Under the pieces are notes generated by a model that was not told where the DNA came from, ran no database searches, and saw nothing but the letters and a program-made list of their open reading frames with translations. Below, piece by piece: positions 1 through 10,664 of a stretch of DNA of 64,000 nt. Numbering within the stretch: position 1 is the first letter of the stretch; every line of letters starts with the position of its first letter. A program made the position numbers and the translations under genes. This DNA comes from Tigriopus japonicus (lineage: Eukaryota; Arthropoda; Copepoda; Harpacticoida; Harpacticidae): the NCBI GenBank assembly GCA_010645155.1, contig JAAGOF010000070.1:1177223-1241222 (forward strand). The letters run 5' to 3'.

Positions 1-539
1 ACTAGATGGCGCACTTTATGACCATACACTGTTATTATAGTGCTCTAGTATATACCTTAGATCAATTCTGATCACTAGACAGCGTGCAAGCTTTAGTCTG
101 GCTGATTTGGCAAGCGGGGCAGAATGCCTTGAATTTATGAGGAAAATGTCTCCCTCACAACTGTTGAGCGGACAGTTAGTGTGACCAAACATGCAAATCA
201 AGACCAACTTTTCAAAACTCCTTCTTGAAGCCACTTGTCAGTTTTTGTCCATATATGAATTGGATTAACCCTACATAACGCAGCAAAAGCTTAAATTTGT
301 GTTCTTCCTATGAATGACTTATTCAATGTATTGGCAAAAAAGTTCCTAGTTGTAGTATTCAAATCCATGGCATGGTCATCTAGTGACGTCTTCGGTTCTT
401 TCAAGAAAGTAACCACTAGCAATAACAAATAATGACCCAAAAACATTACTGAATTCCACATTTGACTCATCACTTGCATAGTTGGCATTTGCCTGGTCAC
501 ACATTTCGAATGCTCCCGCACTTTTGTCCACTCAACAGT
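1..539. other. Non-coding, nothing recognised
   Basis: AT-rich sequence without a supportable gene. The long reverse open frame crossing 291-836 has no recognisable protein features and overlaps the GC-rich repeat-like block. Confidence 0.4.
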
Positions 540-1110
540 TGGCGACCGGAGACACATTTTTAGGCTTACACTCTGTCTAGTATTAATAGTGTTGCATCGA
601 TGGTGACCATCGATGAAGCGAGGCCCCCTTTTTACCGGTCGCTGACCGCAACCGTGGCCGGCGCGATTCCCGCCGTGATGGCCGGCGTGATTCCCGGAAG
701 TGGGCCACGTAACTCCCACCAGTGCCTCAATGGAGGATGGCGCCTCGAGAGGAGGATGGCGCAGGACCGACGCGTGGCCGGGAGGGCAAATTCCCCGGCA
801 CGTTTCCCGCCATGTGGCCGACCCCGCCATGACCAAGATCCACAGTGGACGAAAGTGGCGCCACCATGGACGAAAGCGATGTCACTCAGCGGAAGAAAGC
901 GATGCCCGGTGAGGGAAAGGAATGTTGGAATCTAGTCATTTACCAACATCGCCTCATGCAACAATAGAAGTCAACGGTATATACCGGCAACCAACATAGG
1001 GTGACTAGAGACCCTTTATAGAGTCTCACGTTTCAAAACGTGGAGTGTACACAGTAGTAGGAGCCCCTGTCTATGTAGTAACTTCTTTCGCTTTTTATGC
1101 AAGTTTTATC
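540..1110 (+). mobile_element. Possible LTR-retroelement remnant with GC-rich internal region
   Basis: A primer-binding-site-like string (TGGCGACCGGAG) starts at 540, two bases after a CA that could end a 5' LTR. A polypurine run (GAGGGAAAGGAA, 911-922) directly precedes TGTTGGAATC at 923, which looks like the start of a 3' LTR. A TATA-like CTTTATAGAG follows near 1013. The interior (600-935) is strikingly GC-rich for this window and contains a 111-codon open frame with repeated GGCCGGCGTGATTCCCG-like units and no recognisable gag or pol domain. I could not find matching sequence in the two putative LTRs, so this may be a short non-autonomous element, a half element or coincidence. Confidence 0.3.
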
Positions 1111-1755
1111 AGTGTTTGGTATTTCTTTTTCATTTCATTCTAGAGCCATTTCTTCTAACTTCAAAAGTTGTGTCCTTGTAATGTACCAAAATTGCATTGG
1201 TTTGTCACAACGGTGTCCAAAAGTCCACATGTCTGAAAGCTTCCCCAACTCCTTTTTGAATGCCTGAAATTGGTCGCTCTGATTTCGTTGACGGCCCCTC
1301 TTGCCTTCTCCTTTTCCCCTTTTTCTCCTTCCTCATATGTAGAGGGTGACTAATTTTGAATCTGAAGTTGACATTTTAAACCTGTAATAACTTCAAAACG
1401 AGGCAAAAATATTGATGTCCTTAAAATTTAAGACTGTTTCTTGATACAATAATTAACAACTTGCGGTTAACTGCTGCCAATTTCAAATAACTGGGGATGT
1501 ACGAGAGGCATTCAAACTTAGCACAGTGAAGGGCGTATTTTCGGAATTTCTCTAAATTCCATTACAAGAAATGCTATAAATGCCGCTGGAGGTTGCTTTT
1601 TTCGACTCTCAATTGTCTCTAGTCTCTAGTCATATATTCACTAGAGCGTCTCTAAGGGTGACAACTAAAATGAGCTAGTTGTTGCACTCAACTTTCGAAT
1701 ATGGTTTGTATTTCTATATTTTGAATTTAAGATACATTTACTCCCCCTCGATGTT
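1111..1755. other. Intergenic, downstream of the first secreted-protein gene
   Basis: AT-rich and non-coding. It should contain the 3' UTR of the minus-strand gene ending at 1756, but no canonical AATAAA was found on that strand close to the stop. Confidence 0.4.
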
Positions 1756-2318
1756 TTAAGGACAAATAAGACACTTCTTAGAAGTGCTTTCCTCAACCTT
1801 CAATGAAGACAAATCCAGATCTGAGAAATCAGCCTCCTCATTGCACAACTCATCGCGGATCTCCCTCCTGCCCACCTCTTCTCCCAATTTGTCTCGAACG
1901 TAAGCTTCAACCAAGTCCATCACTTCACGGTGGCCTTCGATTTTGCACATATAAACATTTTGCCCGGGATTTTTCTGCAATTGAATCAAAGTATCACTAA
2001 CACATTCAAGTCTAAAGAATAACCAGAAAAACTTACCGTGCAAATCTCTTGCGGCGAAATGAATTCTGCGGCACCAGTGGCATCGGCACACTCGGTGGCC
2101 TCATCCACAATCACGACAGCCTTTCGGCAAAAAGTTCGCTTGGAATCGAGTTTAGCCTCGCGGCATTCACCGTCCTCTCCACTCTCGTCATCATCGCGGT
2201 CTCTGTTTCCTCCACGGTGAGGTCGGTCCTTATTGTCGCGGTCACGATTGGGTCTTTGAGGGGAGGCTGCAACCAAAGCCACCAATCCAAGGAGAAGCAA
2301 ACCTAGGAAAACTCGCAT
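1756..2318 (-). CDS. Small secreted eight-cysteine protein, copy 1
   Basis: Two exons on the minus strand, 2318-2037 and 1974-1756, flank a 62 bp GTAAGT...GCAG intron in phase 0 and give 166 residues. Residues 1-19 form a signal peptide (basic residue, leucine-rich core, A-A-S). Next come a charged Arg/Asp/Glu low-complexity stretch (about 20-50) and a folded part with eight cysteines, ending in C-x-x-C-P. I recognise no family; the cysteine count suggests four disulfides in a secreted protein. The start is fixed by the signal peptide and by a TATA box 50-60 bp upstream. The only relative seen is the plus-strand copy at 60026-60588, which has the same exon lengths (282 and 219 nt). The two proteins differ at about 25 of 166 residues by hand alignment, mostly in the signal peptide and charged stretch. 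Retaining the intron would append 16 residues and a stop. Confidence 0.85.
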
Positions 2319-2365
2319 GTTGATGTGTACGTTTTCGAAATGAATGATTCTGAAGGGATGTACGG

Positions 2366-2378
2366 TTTATTATATAGG
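2366..2378 (-). promoter_or_regulatory. TATA box of secreted-protein copy 1
   Basis: On the minus strand CCTATATAATAAA lies about 55 bp upstream of the ATG. An initiator-like TCATTC follows at about 25-30 bp, at a spacing close to that of the paralogue at the right end of the window. Confidence 0.6.
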
Positions 2379-2429
2379 ATTCGGGTGACTGACTTCTTTC
2401 CGAGTTCCTTGTGTACATTTCTAAAAACA

Positions 2430-3149
2430 AGCACCCAACGTCTTGAAATGTAGAGGATTCTCAACTCTCGTCAAGGTAGTACAGCACCTGCAAACAAATA
2501 CCGGTTTTAGAATCGATTTGATTTGTAACAGGTTTGATTTCGAGCTAGTCATTATTACTAGGTAGCAAATAAATAATCGATTTTGAACGATTAGTTCAGC
2601 AACTCCATATCATGTACTCCATACTATCTACATATTATATCCATATTTACTTCCATATGGGAATTTATGAATGTGATATCCAGTAAAATCCACTGAGCAT
2701 AGGATTCAGGCAAGCTCAGGCAAAAGTACATTTGCTAATAAAGCACAAATTACTCATGAAAGCTTTGACAGAATCATGAATGGTGTTAGATGCAGCTTAC
2801 ACAAAACAATTAGTCGAAATTGGAAATTTTATATTTTATTACCAGTTTTAATTGCAAAGTCAACAAGATTAAAAATTTTTTGAAAGAAATGATTTTTTCA
2901 ATAGATAAGTTGATTTTTTTGATTTTTTCAATGTTATTTCAAAAAATACAAAAAAAAAAAAGATGGTGAAGGATATTTTGCGATTCTGAACAAAATTGGC
3001 GTTTTCAGCCTTATGTCACAATTTGGCTCTAAGTTAAAATACTTTAGTCAAATCTTAAAACCGGTGGGGCTTGTTCTGATATGTGTGTGTCCAAAACCGG
3101 GTCATTTTTGTCCAAAATCAAATTGATTCAAGAAGGAGGGATTCAAGAA
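2430..3149. other. AT-rich intergenic sequence
   Basis: No gene is supported. It includes poly-A and poly-T runs around 2870-2960 and ends at the SINE head near 3158. Confidence 0.4.
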
Positions 3150-3157
3150 GGAAGCCA

Positions 3158-4400
3158 GAATGGCCGTGCCAGAATGTGCGTACTAATACACGGTGTTCCG
3201 AATGGCTTTTTAGGTTTGAATCAAAATACCCAAAGACACCATGGCACTTTTTGGACCCACAATTCAATGGGGAACAGCTTTACTTTTATTGTATTATATA
3301 AGATTAGGTCCAGGGAAAAAGTTATATACCTAAAAACCTATTAAATATAACATTTTTTAACAAACTATTTAATCCATATTTAGAGACCATTTAGTTACCT
3401 AATGAATTCAAATTGAATAAAAATTCATTCAGCAACAGCTGAGTTATTTGACTTTGAATGGTTCATTTTTGACCCCAAAAAGCCGAAAAACGCTACAGTT
3501 ATATGAAAAAACAAATTCCCAAAGATTTCACATAGTTTTTCAATATTGCAAAAATAAATGATTTCTTTCAGTTTTGGAACTTATGTCAAAATAGCTCAAA
3601 ATATGAAAAAATATCACTTAAAATGCACTTAAATAAGATTTTTGGAAAGTTATTTTCATAACAATTTAGGGTACGCTATGATGTGTGTTGTGCCAAAATT
3701 ACAAATAAAAATGTCTAACAGAGTCATATCCAAAATTACGATTTCTAGAAGGACCATGTTCAAAATGGACTAAAATCGAAACTTGAAACATTAACCGATT
3801 TCTTCAAAACTTTAAATTATTACCCAACTTTGAGTGCCTTTGATACTGCAAAAGTTTTTTATTGGAAAATGTATTTTAAATACCTTTTAAGTGATATTTT
3901 TTCTTATTTTGAGCTATTTTGACATAAGTTTCAAAAGTCAAAAAAAACATTTATTTTTGAAATATTGAAAAGCTGTGTGAAATCTTTGGGAATTTGTTTT
4001 TTCATATAACTGTAGCGTTTTTCGGCTTTTTGGGGTCAAAAATAGACCATTCAAAGTCAAATAACTCAGTTACTGCTGAATGAATTTGTATTCAATTTGA
4101 ATTCATTAGGTAACTAAATGGTCTCTAAATATGGATTAAATAGTTTGTTAAAAAATGTTACATTTATTAGGTTTTTAGGTATATAACTTTTTCCTTGGAC
4201 CTAATCTTGTATAATACAATAAAAGTAAAGCTGTTCCCCATTGAATTGTGGGTCCAAAAAGTGCCATGGTGTCTTTGGGTATTTTGATTCAAACCTAAAA
4301 AGCCATTCGGAACACCGTGAATACGTTCTTACAAGAGCCAAGTGTAAGTGCTTCCCCAGACGGCCGGGGTTTGAATCCTGTATCCGATCCGATGGCCATT
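3158..4400 (+). mobile_element. tRNA-derived SINE (family A) split by a foldback element
   Basis: The two parts are 3158-3188 and 4320-4400. Joined, they read as a tRNA-like head: a GCCAGAAT box-A side, then AAGTGTAAGTGCTTCCCCAG, then a GGTTTGAATCC box B. The same order is seen without interruption on the minus strand at about 7230-7405. The foldback element at 3189-4319 sits inside the head and is flanked by AATA on both sides. No LINE-like tail is visible here, so the copy is probably also 3'-truncated. Confidence 0.7.
3189..4319. mobile_element. Foldback transposable element, 1.13 kb
   Basis: The termini are CACGGTGTTCCG and its inverse. Arms of about 440 bp (3189-3630 and 3875-4319) are inverted copies of each other with scattered mismatches and small indels, around a loop of about 240 bp. 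There is no coding capacity. AATA occurs immediately outside both ends (3185-3188 and 4320-4323), consistent with a 4 bp target duplication in the host SINE. A single arm of the same family recurs at 58649-59082. Confidence 0.85.
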
Positions 4401-4439
4401 GAAGGGGAATTTCAGGCATGATATGTGCCAAAATTCATT

Positions 4440-5831
4440 TTAAAATATTTTCTTCAAGTATATGTTAATTCTGAAAAGTGCGAGTTTGTAACCTTTGAAA
4501 TCCACTAGATGGGTCACTTTATGTACTCCAAAATGAACCATAACAAATCCACATACATCGCCACGGAAAGTCTTGTAGCCAAATTTATAATGTTAGATAA
4601 TAGTGAATTTATTTATTCACCTGATTTTTTCCACCTGGTATTATTTGATGAACTAACCTGATTAACTGGTTTTTATTAGTTTACCGTTTTTTACATGCCC
4701 AATTGAGAGCGCGTTATATTTGCTTTTTGGAAGCACAGACTGGTTCTTCAAGTTCCTAATGTCCAGCCAGTGGCAAGGCTCAGGCAGTTCAAGTACTTTT
4801 GAACTAAAGACCACTGAGAGATGAGTTGTCTATTGCATTTGGTGGTTTAGGTCAGTTCGCATTGTTGTTCACGGTATTACGTAACTCACAGAGTAGATTT
4901 TGACAAACCTTAAGGTAGACGCGCCCATAAGACTACTTTTTAATTGAGTAAACAGAAATATTTAAGAAATGTCTAGAGACCAAATTAACACAATTTAAAT
5001 ACATATGTGGTGTTGCATACACCCCACAGACCTGGTCTCAAAAGTATTTGGAATCAAAAATAACTTCTTCCGCTCAAAGAAACACCGTGTGCTGTAGGTT
5101 TGATTCTAGATTACAGACTGTCACATCCTCTGAACGTGTTTTTGCTCTTACGCCATCAGTTTTGGATCAAATGTATCAAATGCAGTATTGTTAGTTATTT
5201 ATAACATACCATCCAGACTTCAATATACCAAACCACGATGTAGACTACAATGAGCTTTGAAAGAGTACATCTACAAATCGTACAGACGAGTTTCAAATGC
5301 CATCAAGAACAAATCATTCCAAATACTGAGCAGTGAAAAAAGACTTTGAAGCTGCATTTCAAAGTATTTTCAATCAAATTCAAATTGAGCTTCTAAATCG
5401 TGCAGCTAAATCCATTGTACCTATAGGTCACAAACAAAACGGTCACAACAAGAAGGTCATGGTTAAAATGTCACTTTTCCACGTTCATGATTGTGTTCCA
5501 CCGGGAATAATTTGGAAGACCTACGGAAGATCTTGAAAGTAGTGAACAATTTTGACTCTGGAGGGATATGGGAACACACACCTTTAGGGTCCAGCAAAAC
5601 CAAGCTGGGTTGGGAACATTGTTCAGATAACGGAAAGTGTCTAGAATTTTCCTTACGATTATTCTAATGTTACCATGACTTGGCATGGTTGCGTTCCACC
5701 TGAATAATATTGGGGTGCCACGGGACAATTAAAACCACGGAACACATCAAGACTCATGGGTTCACCCCCTTGGCTATCTCCAATACTCCGTGAGTCTGTG
5801 ACCAATTTGCCTTGCCAAGACCGTTATCCCT
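4440..5831. other. Non-coding, nothing recognised
   Basis: AT-rich and without a convincing coding frame. The open frames here are short, unspliceable by eye and of unremarkable composition. Confidence 0.4.
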
Positions 5832-6302
5832 TGTGACATTTTAACGTGATCATTTTACCTTGTGACCTTTTTAACGTTGTTTTACCTAGGGACCTTTTCT
5901 ATGTAACTGTTTTACGTTATGACCTTTTTATTGTGACCTTTTTATTGTGACCTCTTTATTGTGACCTCTTTATTGTGACCTTTTTATTGTGACCTCTTTA
6001 TTGTGACCTTTTTATTGTGACCTTTTTATTGTGATCTTTTTATTGTGACCGTTTTGTTGTCACTTTTTTATTGTGACCGTTTTGTTGTCACTTTTTTATT
6101 TCGACAGTTTTGTGGTCACTTTTTATTGTGACCATTTTGTGGTCACTTTTTATTGTGACCATTTTGTTGTCACTTTTTATTGTGACTTTTTTGTTGTCAC
6201 TTTTTATTGTGACCATTTTGTTGTCACTTTTTATTGTGGCCGTTTTGTTGTCACTTTTTATTGTGATCTATTTACTTAGGACCGTCTTGTTTGTGACCTA
6301 TT
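5832..6302 (+). repeat. TGACC-type minisatellite
   Basis: Degenerate tandem array. The left part repeats TTGTGACCTTTTTA at about 14-15 bp; the right part repeats a longer unit alternating GTGACCATTTTG and TTGTCACTTTTTA. TGACC and GTCAC in alternation give local inverted symmetry. The apparent open frames across the array (repeated LFIVT-like peptides) follow from the repeat and are not taken as genes. Confidence 0.9.
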
Positions 6303-6492
6303 AACAACACCTCACTAATGAGACAGGAGACAAAAATTAAAAAAAAAGGATGTCAATTTTCAGTAGTACTGGAATCTAAAGAAAATCCTCTGAACTCTAT
6401 GTGAGCCAGGTGAATGATTTATCACAACGCCAGTCATTGCTAACAACCTTCCCCTTCAAATCTGTTCAATACTGATACGTGTAACTACTGAC

Positions 6493-6756
6493 GGAACTCC
6501 AAATCGAACTAGTTTGAATATTGCAAAATTGGTCCTTGGTAAAATTGTGACCTCTTTATTGTGACCTCTTTATTTTGACCGTTTTGTTGTCACTTTTTTA
6601 TTGTGACCGTTTTGTTGTCAACTTTGCAGTAAGACCGTTGCAAAATTGCAAAATTGGTCCCTGTGTCTTTTCAAAAAGTTCAACACAACCTGCCCTTTTA
6701 AACATTAATAAACTTCGAACAAAAAAATGGCAACACTCCCAACTCGAAACAAATCA
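6493..6756 (+). mobile_element. MITE copy interrupted by TGACC minisatellite units
   Basis: Bases 6493-6545 and about 6650-6756 match, in inverse orientation, successive parts of the element at 20218-20517 in the SAP18 intron. One shared block runs GGAACTC...AACTAGTT...TTGGTCCTTG and the other TCTTTTCAAAAAGTTCAA...CTCGAAACAAATCA. Between them lie TGACC-type units like those at 5832-6302. This is either an expansion inside the element or an insertion. Confidence 0.6.
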
Positions 6757-6759
6757 CTT

Positions 6760-7204
6760 GTATCGATGCGACCAAAAAATATTTTTCGGCCAAGTGTTGC
6801 CACATTTGATTTGCTAATGTTTAGTCTTTAGGGCAAAAACAACAACACAGACTGACTTCCAGGTAATGAAGGGACATAAACTCTAGGTAAAAAATGGCGA
6901 CACTGTTTTTAATCGCATCACTAAAAAGTAGGGACGGGCAAAAAGTGCAAATCAAAAGAAGATTTTGGTTACCAAAAGTTGCACAAAAATCAGCCCAAAA
7001 TCGTAAAATAAAGTGCAGAAAAAGGTCAAAAGCGCAATAAAAACCAAAAAAAGCGCAAATGAAATTTGAAAATTTGCAAAAAAACGGAAATTTCTAAAAC
7101 AAAAAGCTTCAGATACTTTCTTGTCATCTGCTTGTTATTTTTCAATCTTGATGAGGAAAATTTAGATATTGAAGTAGTAGCAATCAATACTATGCCAGCC
7201 TACG
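6760..7204. other. Non-coding, nothing recognised
   Basis: AT-rich, with short A-rich runs and no supportable gene or repeat boundary. Confidence 0.35.
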
Positions 7205-7405
7205 TGGGAGCCGTAAAATCATATATATTTTTTTAATTGGTTGCGGATTTTCTACTACCGCTACAAGGAATGCGATTCCATGTAAAAAAGGATTACTCCC
7301 GACAGTTTCAATTCGACCCCCAACAAGATTCGAACCTACTCCGTCTGGGAAAGCACTTACACTCGGCCCTTGTACGAAAGCATTAATACGCGCAGCCACT
7401 CTGGC
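7205..7405 (-). mobile_element. tRNA-derived SINE (family A) with LINE-like 3' tail
   Basis: Read on the minus strand from 7405: a tRNA-like head with GCCAGAGTGGC, a long variable region and the box-B-like GGTTCGAATC, then a linker. The final tail (CATTCCTTGTAGCGGTA followed by AAAATCCGC) closely matches the 3' end of the LINE copies at about 33185-33240 and 52080-52130. The element ends in an A-rich tract, seen as T-rich around 7225-7235. No coding capacity. The head resembles tRNAs with a long variable arm, but this is not offered as a functional tRNA. Confidence 0.75.
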
Positions 7406-7439
7406 TTCCTTATTTTCGGTTTTGGACCAAAACCAAATT

Positions 7440-8571
7440 TTTGGTTTGGATTTGGTTTTCAAATTTGATTTTTTTTCCAAAAGTAAACATTTTCAAAGAG
7501 GAAATAGCAAACTCTCAACAATTTGATCATTTTAGGCCGAATTCGTAAAAAAAAAATCGTGCAAATAAAGGCGAAAAGTGCAAAAAAGGCAAATAAATGG
7601 GTTTATGTTACCAAAACTCTTTTTACCAGAAACTTTTTTTCCGGAAACTCTCCCCCGGAAATTCTCCCCCAGATTAAAACAGGGAGCATTGCACATGTCC
7701 ATTACACAACTTGAACAACTAAAGCAAATCTTACCTGTCCTTGGATTATCCTGAACTCAAAGGCACCACCATACAATAAAAGCAATTTGAAGATGGACAA
7801 TCTTTTCTAGAACAAGAAGTTGTGCAAAGGTGACATAACCTATAACAAACTCAATTTCTTAAAAAGTTTGGCATGACTTAATTAAGCTCAGGATAATAAA
7901 TGGATGGGTTCGATAGTAAGTTCAAAGATATTCATAAGTTGTTCAAGTAATAGATGAGCTCGGAAAAAAACGTAATTTTGTTGTTAATAATTCAAGGAAT
8001 GGTAAGATATTCTTAAGTTGTTCAAGCTGCGTAATGGATGACCGCGATGAAACTCCCCATTTTGGTCCGGGGAGAGTTCCGGGAGAAAATTGGTTCTTAA
8101 TCCTTTTTCGAAAAGAATTTGTGTTCAGATTATGGTCTATATTCGTTCTATTAGCTTTAGTTAGGGCTATCACTTCCGAAGGTTGTAGCACGTAACCTCG
8201 TCATCAGATTTCATTTGATCACTTGACCATCATCTTGTAGAAAAGCCACCTTGCGGGTTCATTCAGATTGATGTCATCCATCCATCATTTATTCACTCTT
8301 TCATTCACTTGTTCATGGCTGAACTTGGATATCTTTGAAACACCAACATCAGACTGATATTTGGGCGTGGCGTTGACCTTTGCCAAGGCTAGGACTTGGC
8401 TGGACCCCCGTGGGACACAGGAAACACCGATTGACGCACTATCTTTTGGACTTTTGGTCGATTTCCGTTTGATTTTCGGTTCTCAACATGGCCGTTCGTA
8501 GTTCTTTGTTTACGAACTCTCGGCCTCATACGTGGAGGTTGCGAGCCAGGAAATTCTGCGAGTTCGTATCC
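7440..8571. other. Non-coding, nothing recognised
   Basis: AT-rich. Similar phrases recur in inverse orientation around 7620-7760 and 7990-8100 (CTCCCC/GGGGAG near TTGAACAACT and its complement), hinting at a decayed inverted repeat, but no gene is supported. Confidence 0.35.
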
Positions 8572-8841
8572 AGTATTTATACTATTATATAGGTTATCCC
8601 TGATTTATACTATTATATAGGTTATCCCTGATTTATACTATCATATAGGTTATCCCTGATTTTTAACCATTATATGGGTTATCCCTGATAGGTTATCCCT
8701 GATTTTTAACTATTATATAGGTTATCCCTGATTTATACTATTATATAGGTTATCCCTGATTTATACTACTATATAGGTTATCCCTGATTTATACTACTAT
8801 ATAGGTTATCCCTGATTATACTATTATATAGGTTATCCCTG
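8572..8841 (+). repeat. 28 bp minisatellite, about ten copies
   Basis: The unit is approximately AGGTTATCCCTG followed by ATTTATACTATTATAT. Ten GGTTATCCCTG cores can be counted. One unit is shortened to 14 bp and two carry a TTTTTAAC variant in the spacer. Confidence 0.92.
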
Positions 8842-9123
8842 GCTAAGAATAATTGGTCGGAAAGACCTTGGGTTTTGACAATTATCCTTGCCATGCTTTG
8901 CAAGGAATATTACTTTGAATTTACACCGACCTTCTGGGACATGGCCCAACAGCAAACAGAGTATAAACAGTTTTAATATATAATGATTTGTATCGTCATC
9001 TAAGTGATGAAGAACTTTTGGTTTTATTCCATCAGGGCCTTATCCCTTGTCAGGATGGAATTCTGTAAAAGCGGCCCTGGCCTCGGCGAAACTTAAAAAA
9101 ACTAGCATTAGTATGGTTTAGAA

Positions 9124-9321
9124 CAGGGGTGTGCAAACCCTGGCCCGCGAGCTGATTTTGCGTGGCCCGCGAGAGGATCTGTCACTTTCAATAGAGTGTG
9201 ACCCGCAGTTGCGGTAAGTAGATTGTAGAATTTTATACTAAAATTATTTGCCGTTTTGGATGGATGGTGTGGCCCGCGAGCGCCAATTTGGCCCACTTCT
9301 AAATAAGTTTGCACACCCCTG
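9124..9321. mobile_element. hAT-like MITE, copy 1
   Basis: This 198 bp element has termini CAGGGGTGTGCAAAC and GTTTGCACACCCCTG. It is flanked by perfect 8 bp direct repeats GTTTAGAA at 9116-9123 and 9322-9329, and the interior carries repeated GGCCCGCGAG motifs. CAGGG-type ends with 8 bp duplications are typical of hAT superfamily non-autonomous elements. A second copy is at 33391-33577. Confidence 0.93.
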
Positions 9322-9329
9322 GTTTAGAA

Positions 9330-10664
9330 CATGAGACCTAACATCTCAAAATGTCTGGAAATTCCGGTGGACACCAAAACAGACTATTTTCTTTAGCCCT
9401 AACTAACTATCATGATATTTGAGTGTTTTGCAAGTATCAAAATGACAAGTGGAAAAAAGCACAGTTCAGAAGCAACTGAAATAAACAGAATAGTAATAAA
9501 ACCAAGAAGAATATCCCTCATTTGCCTAAAATTCTTATGTTTAAAAAGAAAAGATAGAGAATAAAGTCAAACCCTCCAAACATATAACTGAACTAAATCA
9601 AATTCAATTTTCACAAAAAAGTCTCAGTTAGAATAATTTTCCCGGAAAGTGCACCAACATAAATATTTATTCTCATTGTAGAGATAATTTTAAAAGATGC
9701 TTGAAAAGATCCATTAGGTAATGATTAGCTCTTGTCATACATCTCATTCAAATAAAGCTAATCAAATGTTTACTATTACGTGATTTTCTGCGATTTTTTT
9801 GAACACTTTTTTTTGAACTGCATTTTTTCATTTTTTTGTTTTTTTCTGGCTTTTTCAACTTGAAGTCATTTATTTATGAATTTTAAAGCAAAATTAAATT
9901 TTGGCAGGCACAGTTTTTCAAAACATTGATTCTTTTACATAAAAAAATCCTTGACAAAAGCATCCCAATCGCCAAAAATGGATATTATACATTCAAAATA
10001 TACCGCAAAACAATGTTTGGATATTAACATATTCACGTTTTGTTCTCACTAAATGTTTGTTGTTGTCCTTTCCCAAAGGGGTCCTAAGCCCCAAAAATGG
10101 ATATCAGATGCTCAAGATGTACCTCAAAATAATGTTACGGCACTAAATATGCACGAATTAAAGGAACTACTCTAACCTTTTTGTCGACTACAGTATTTTG
10201 GCATTTTTCAATTATTCTGCCAATTGTTCAAAAAATGTTATTTAAAATGTTGACTTTTTTGCCGTTTTCGCCACCTAAAAATCTGGCCCTACTCATCACT
10301 AGGTTTTTAGTGAAGAACGCATTTTTTAATAACAAGTTTATTCCATAGAATGTGCTGTTGAAGTCAAAATTGAGTTATTGCTTTGTCCTTTTTGCATTTC
10401 CGTACTCATTCATTCTTTGCATGGAAGGTGAGATGGCAAACAGACCAATCAAAAGGCACGTAAATACACGAATGAATGAGTTCAATTTGAGCTGGCTATT
10501 GACATGAAATCTCTTTTAAACCAAAAATAGCAAATGCATTGACACATTCATCATCAATCAAATCACAGCTTTACAGATTCTGAGCTTGCTTCAGAGGGTT
10601 CTTTCTTCGTTTTTAGTCTAACTTTGACGTTTGAACCAATCAATAATCATGGCAAATTTACTAG
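9330..10664. other. Intergenic, 3' side of MGAT2
   Basis: AT-rich and non-coding. On the minus strand AATAAA occurs at 10337-10342, about 325 bp beyond the MGAT2 stop, and is a candidate polyadenylation signal. Two blocks near 9950-10170 share the phrase CCCCAAAAATGGATAT and similar flanks, hinting at an old tandem duplication. Confidence 0.4.

Noticed and set aside
600..935. 111-residue plus-strand protein
   Set aside because: The GC-rich repeat-like block gives open frames on both strands and no frame has recognisable features.
6073..6304. Repetitive protein (repeated LFIVT-like units)
   Set aside because: The frames are produced by the TGACC minisatellite and shift among all three frames.
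7300..7405. A tRNA gene
   Set aside because: The tRNA-like string is the head of a dispersed SINE (copies at 3158-4400, 11632-11748 and 38128-38205), and no proper acceptor stem closes around it.
8572..8841. CRISPR array
   Set aside because: The spacers are nearly identical to each other and the context is an animal nuclear genome, so this is a minisatellite.
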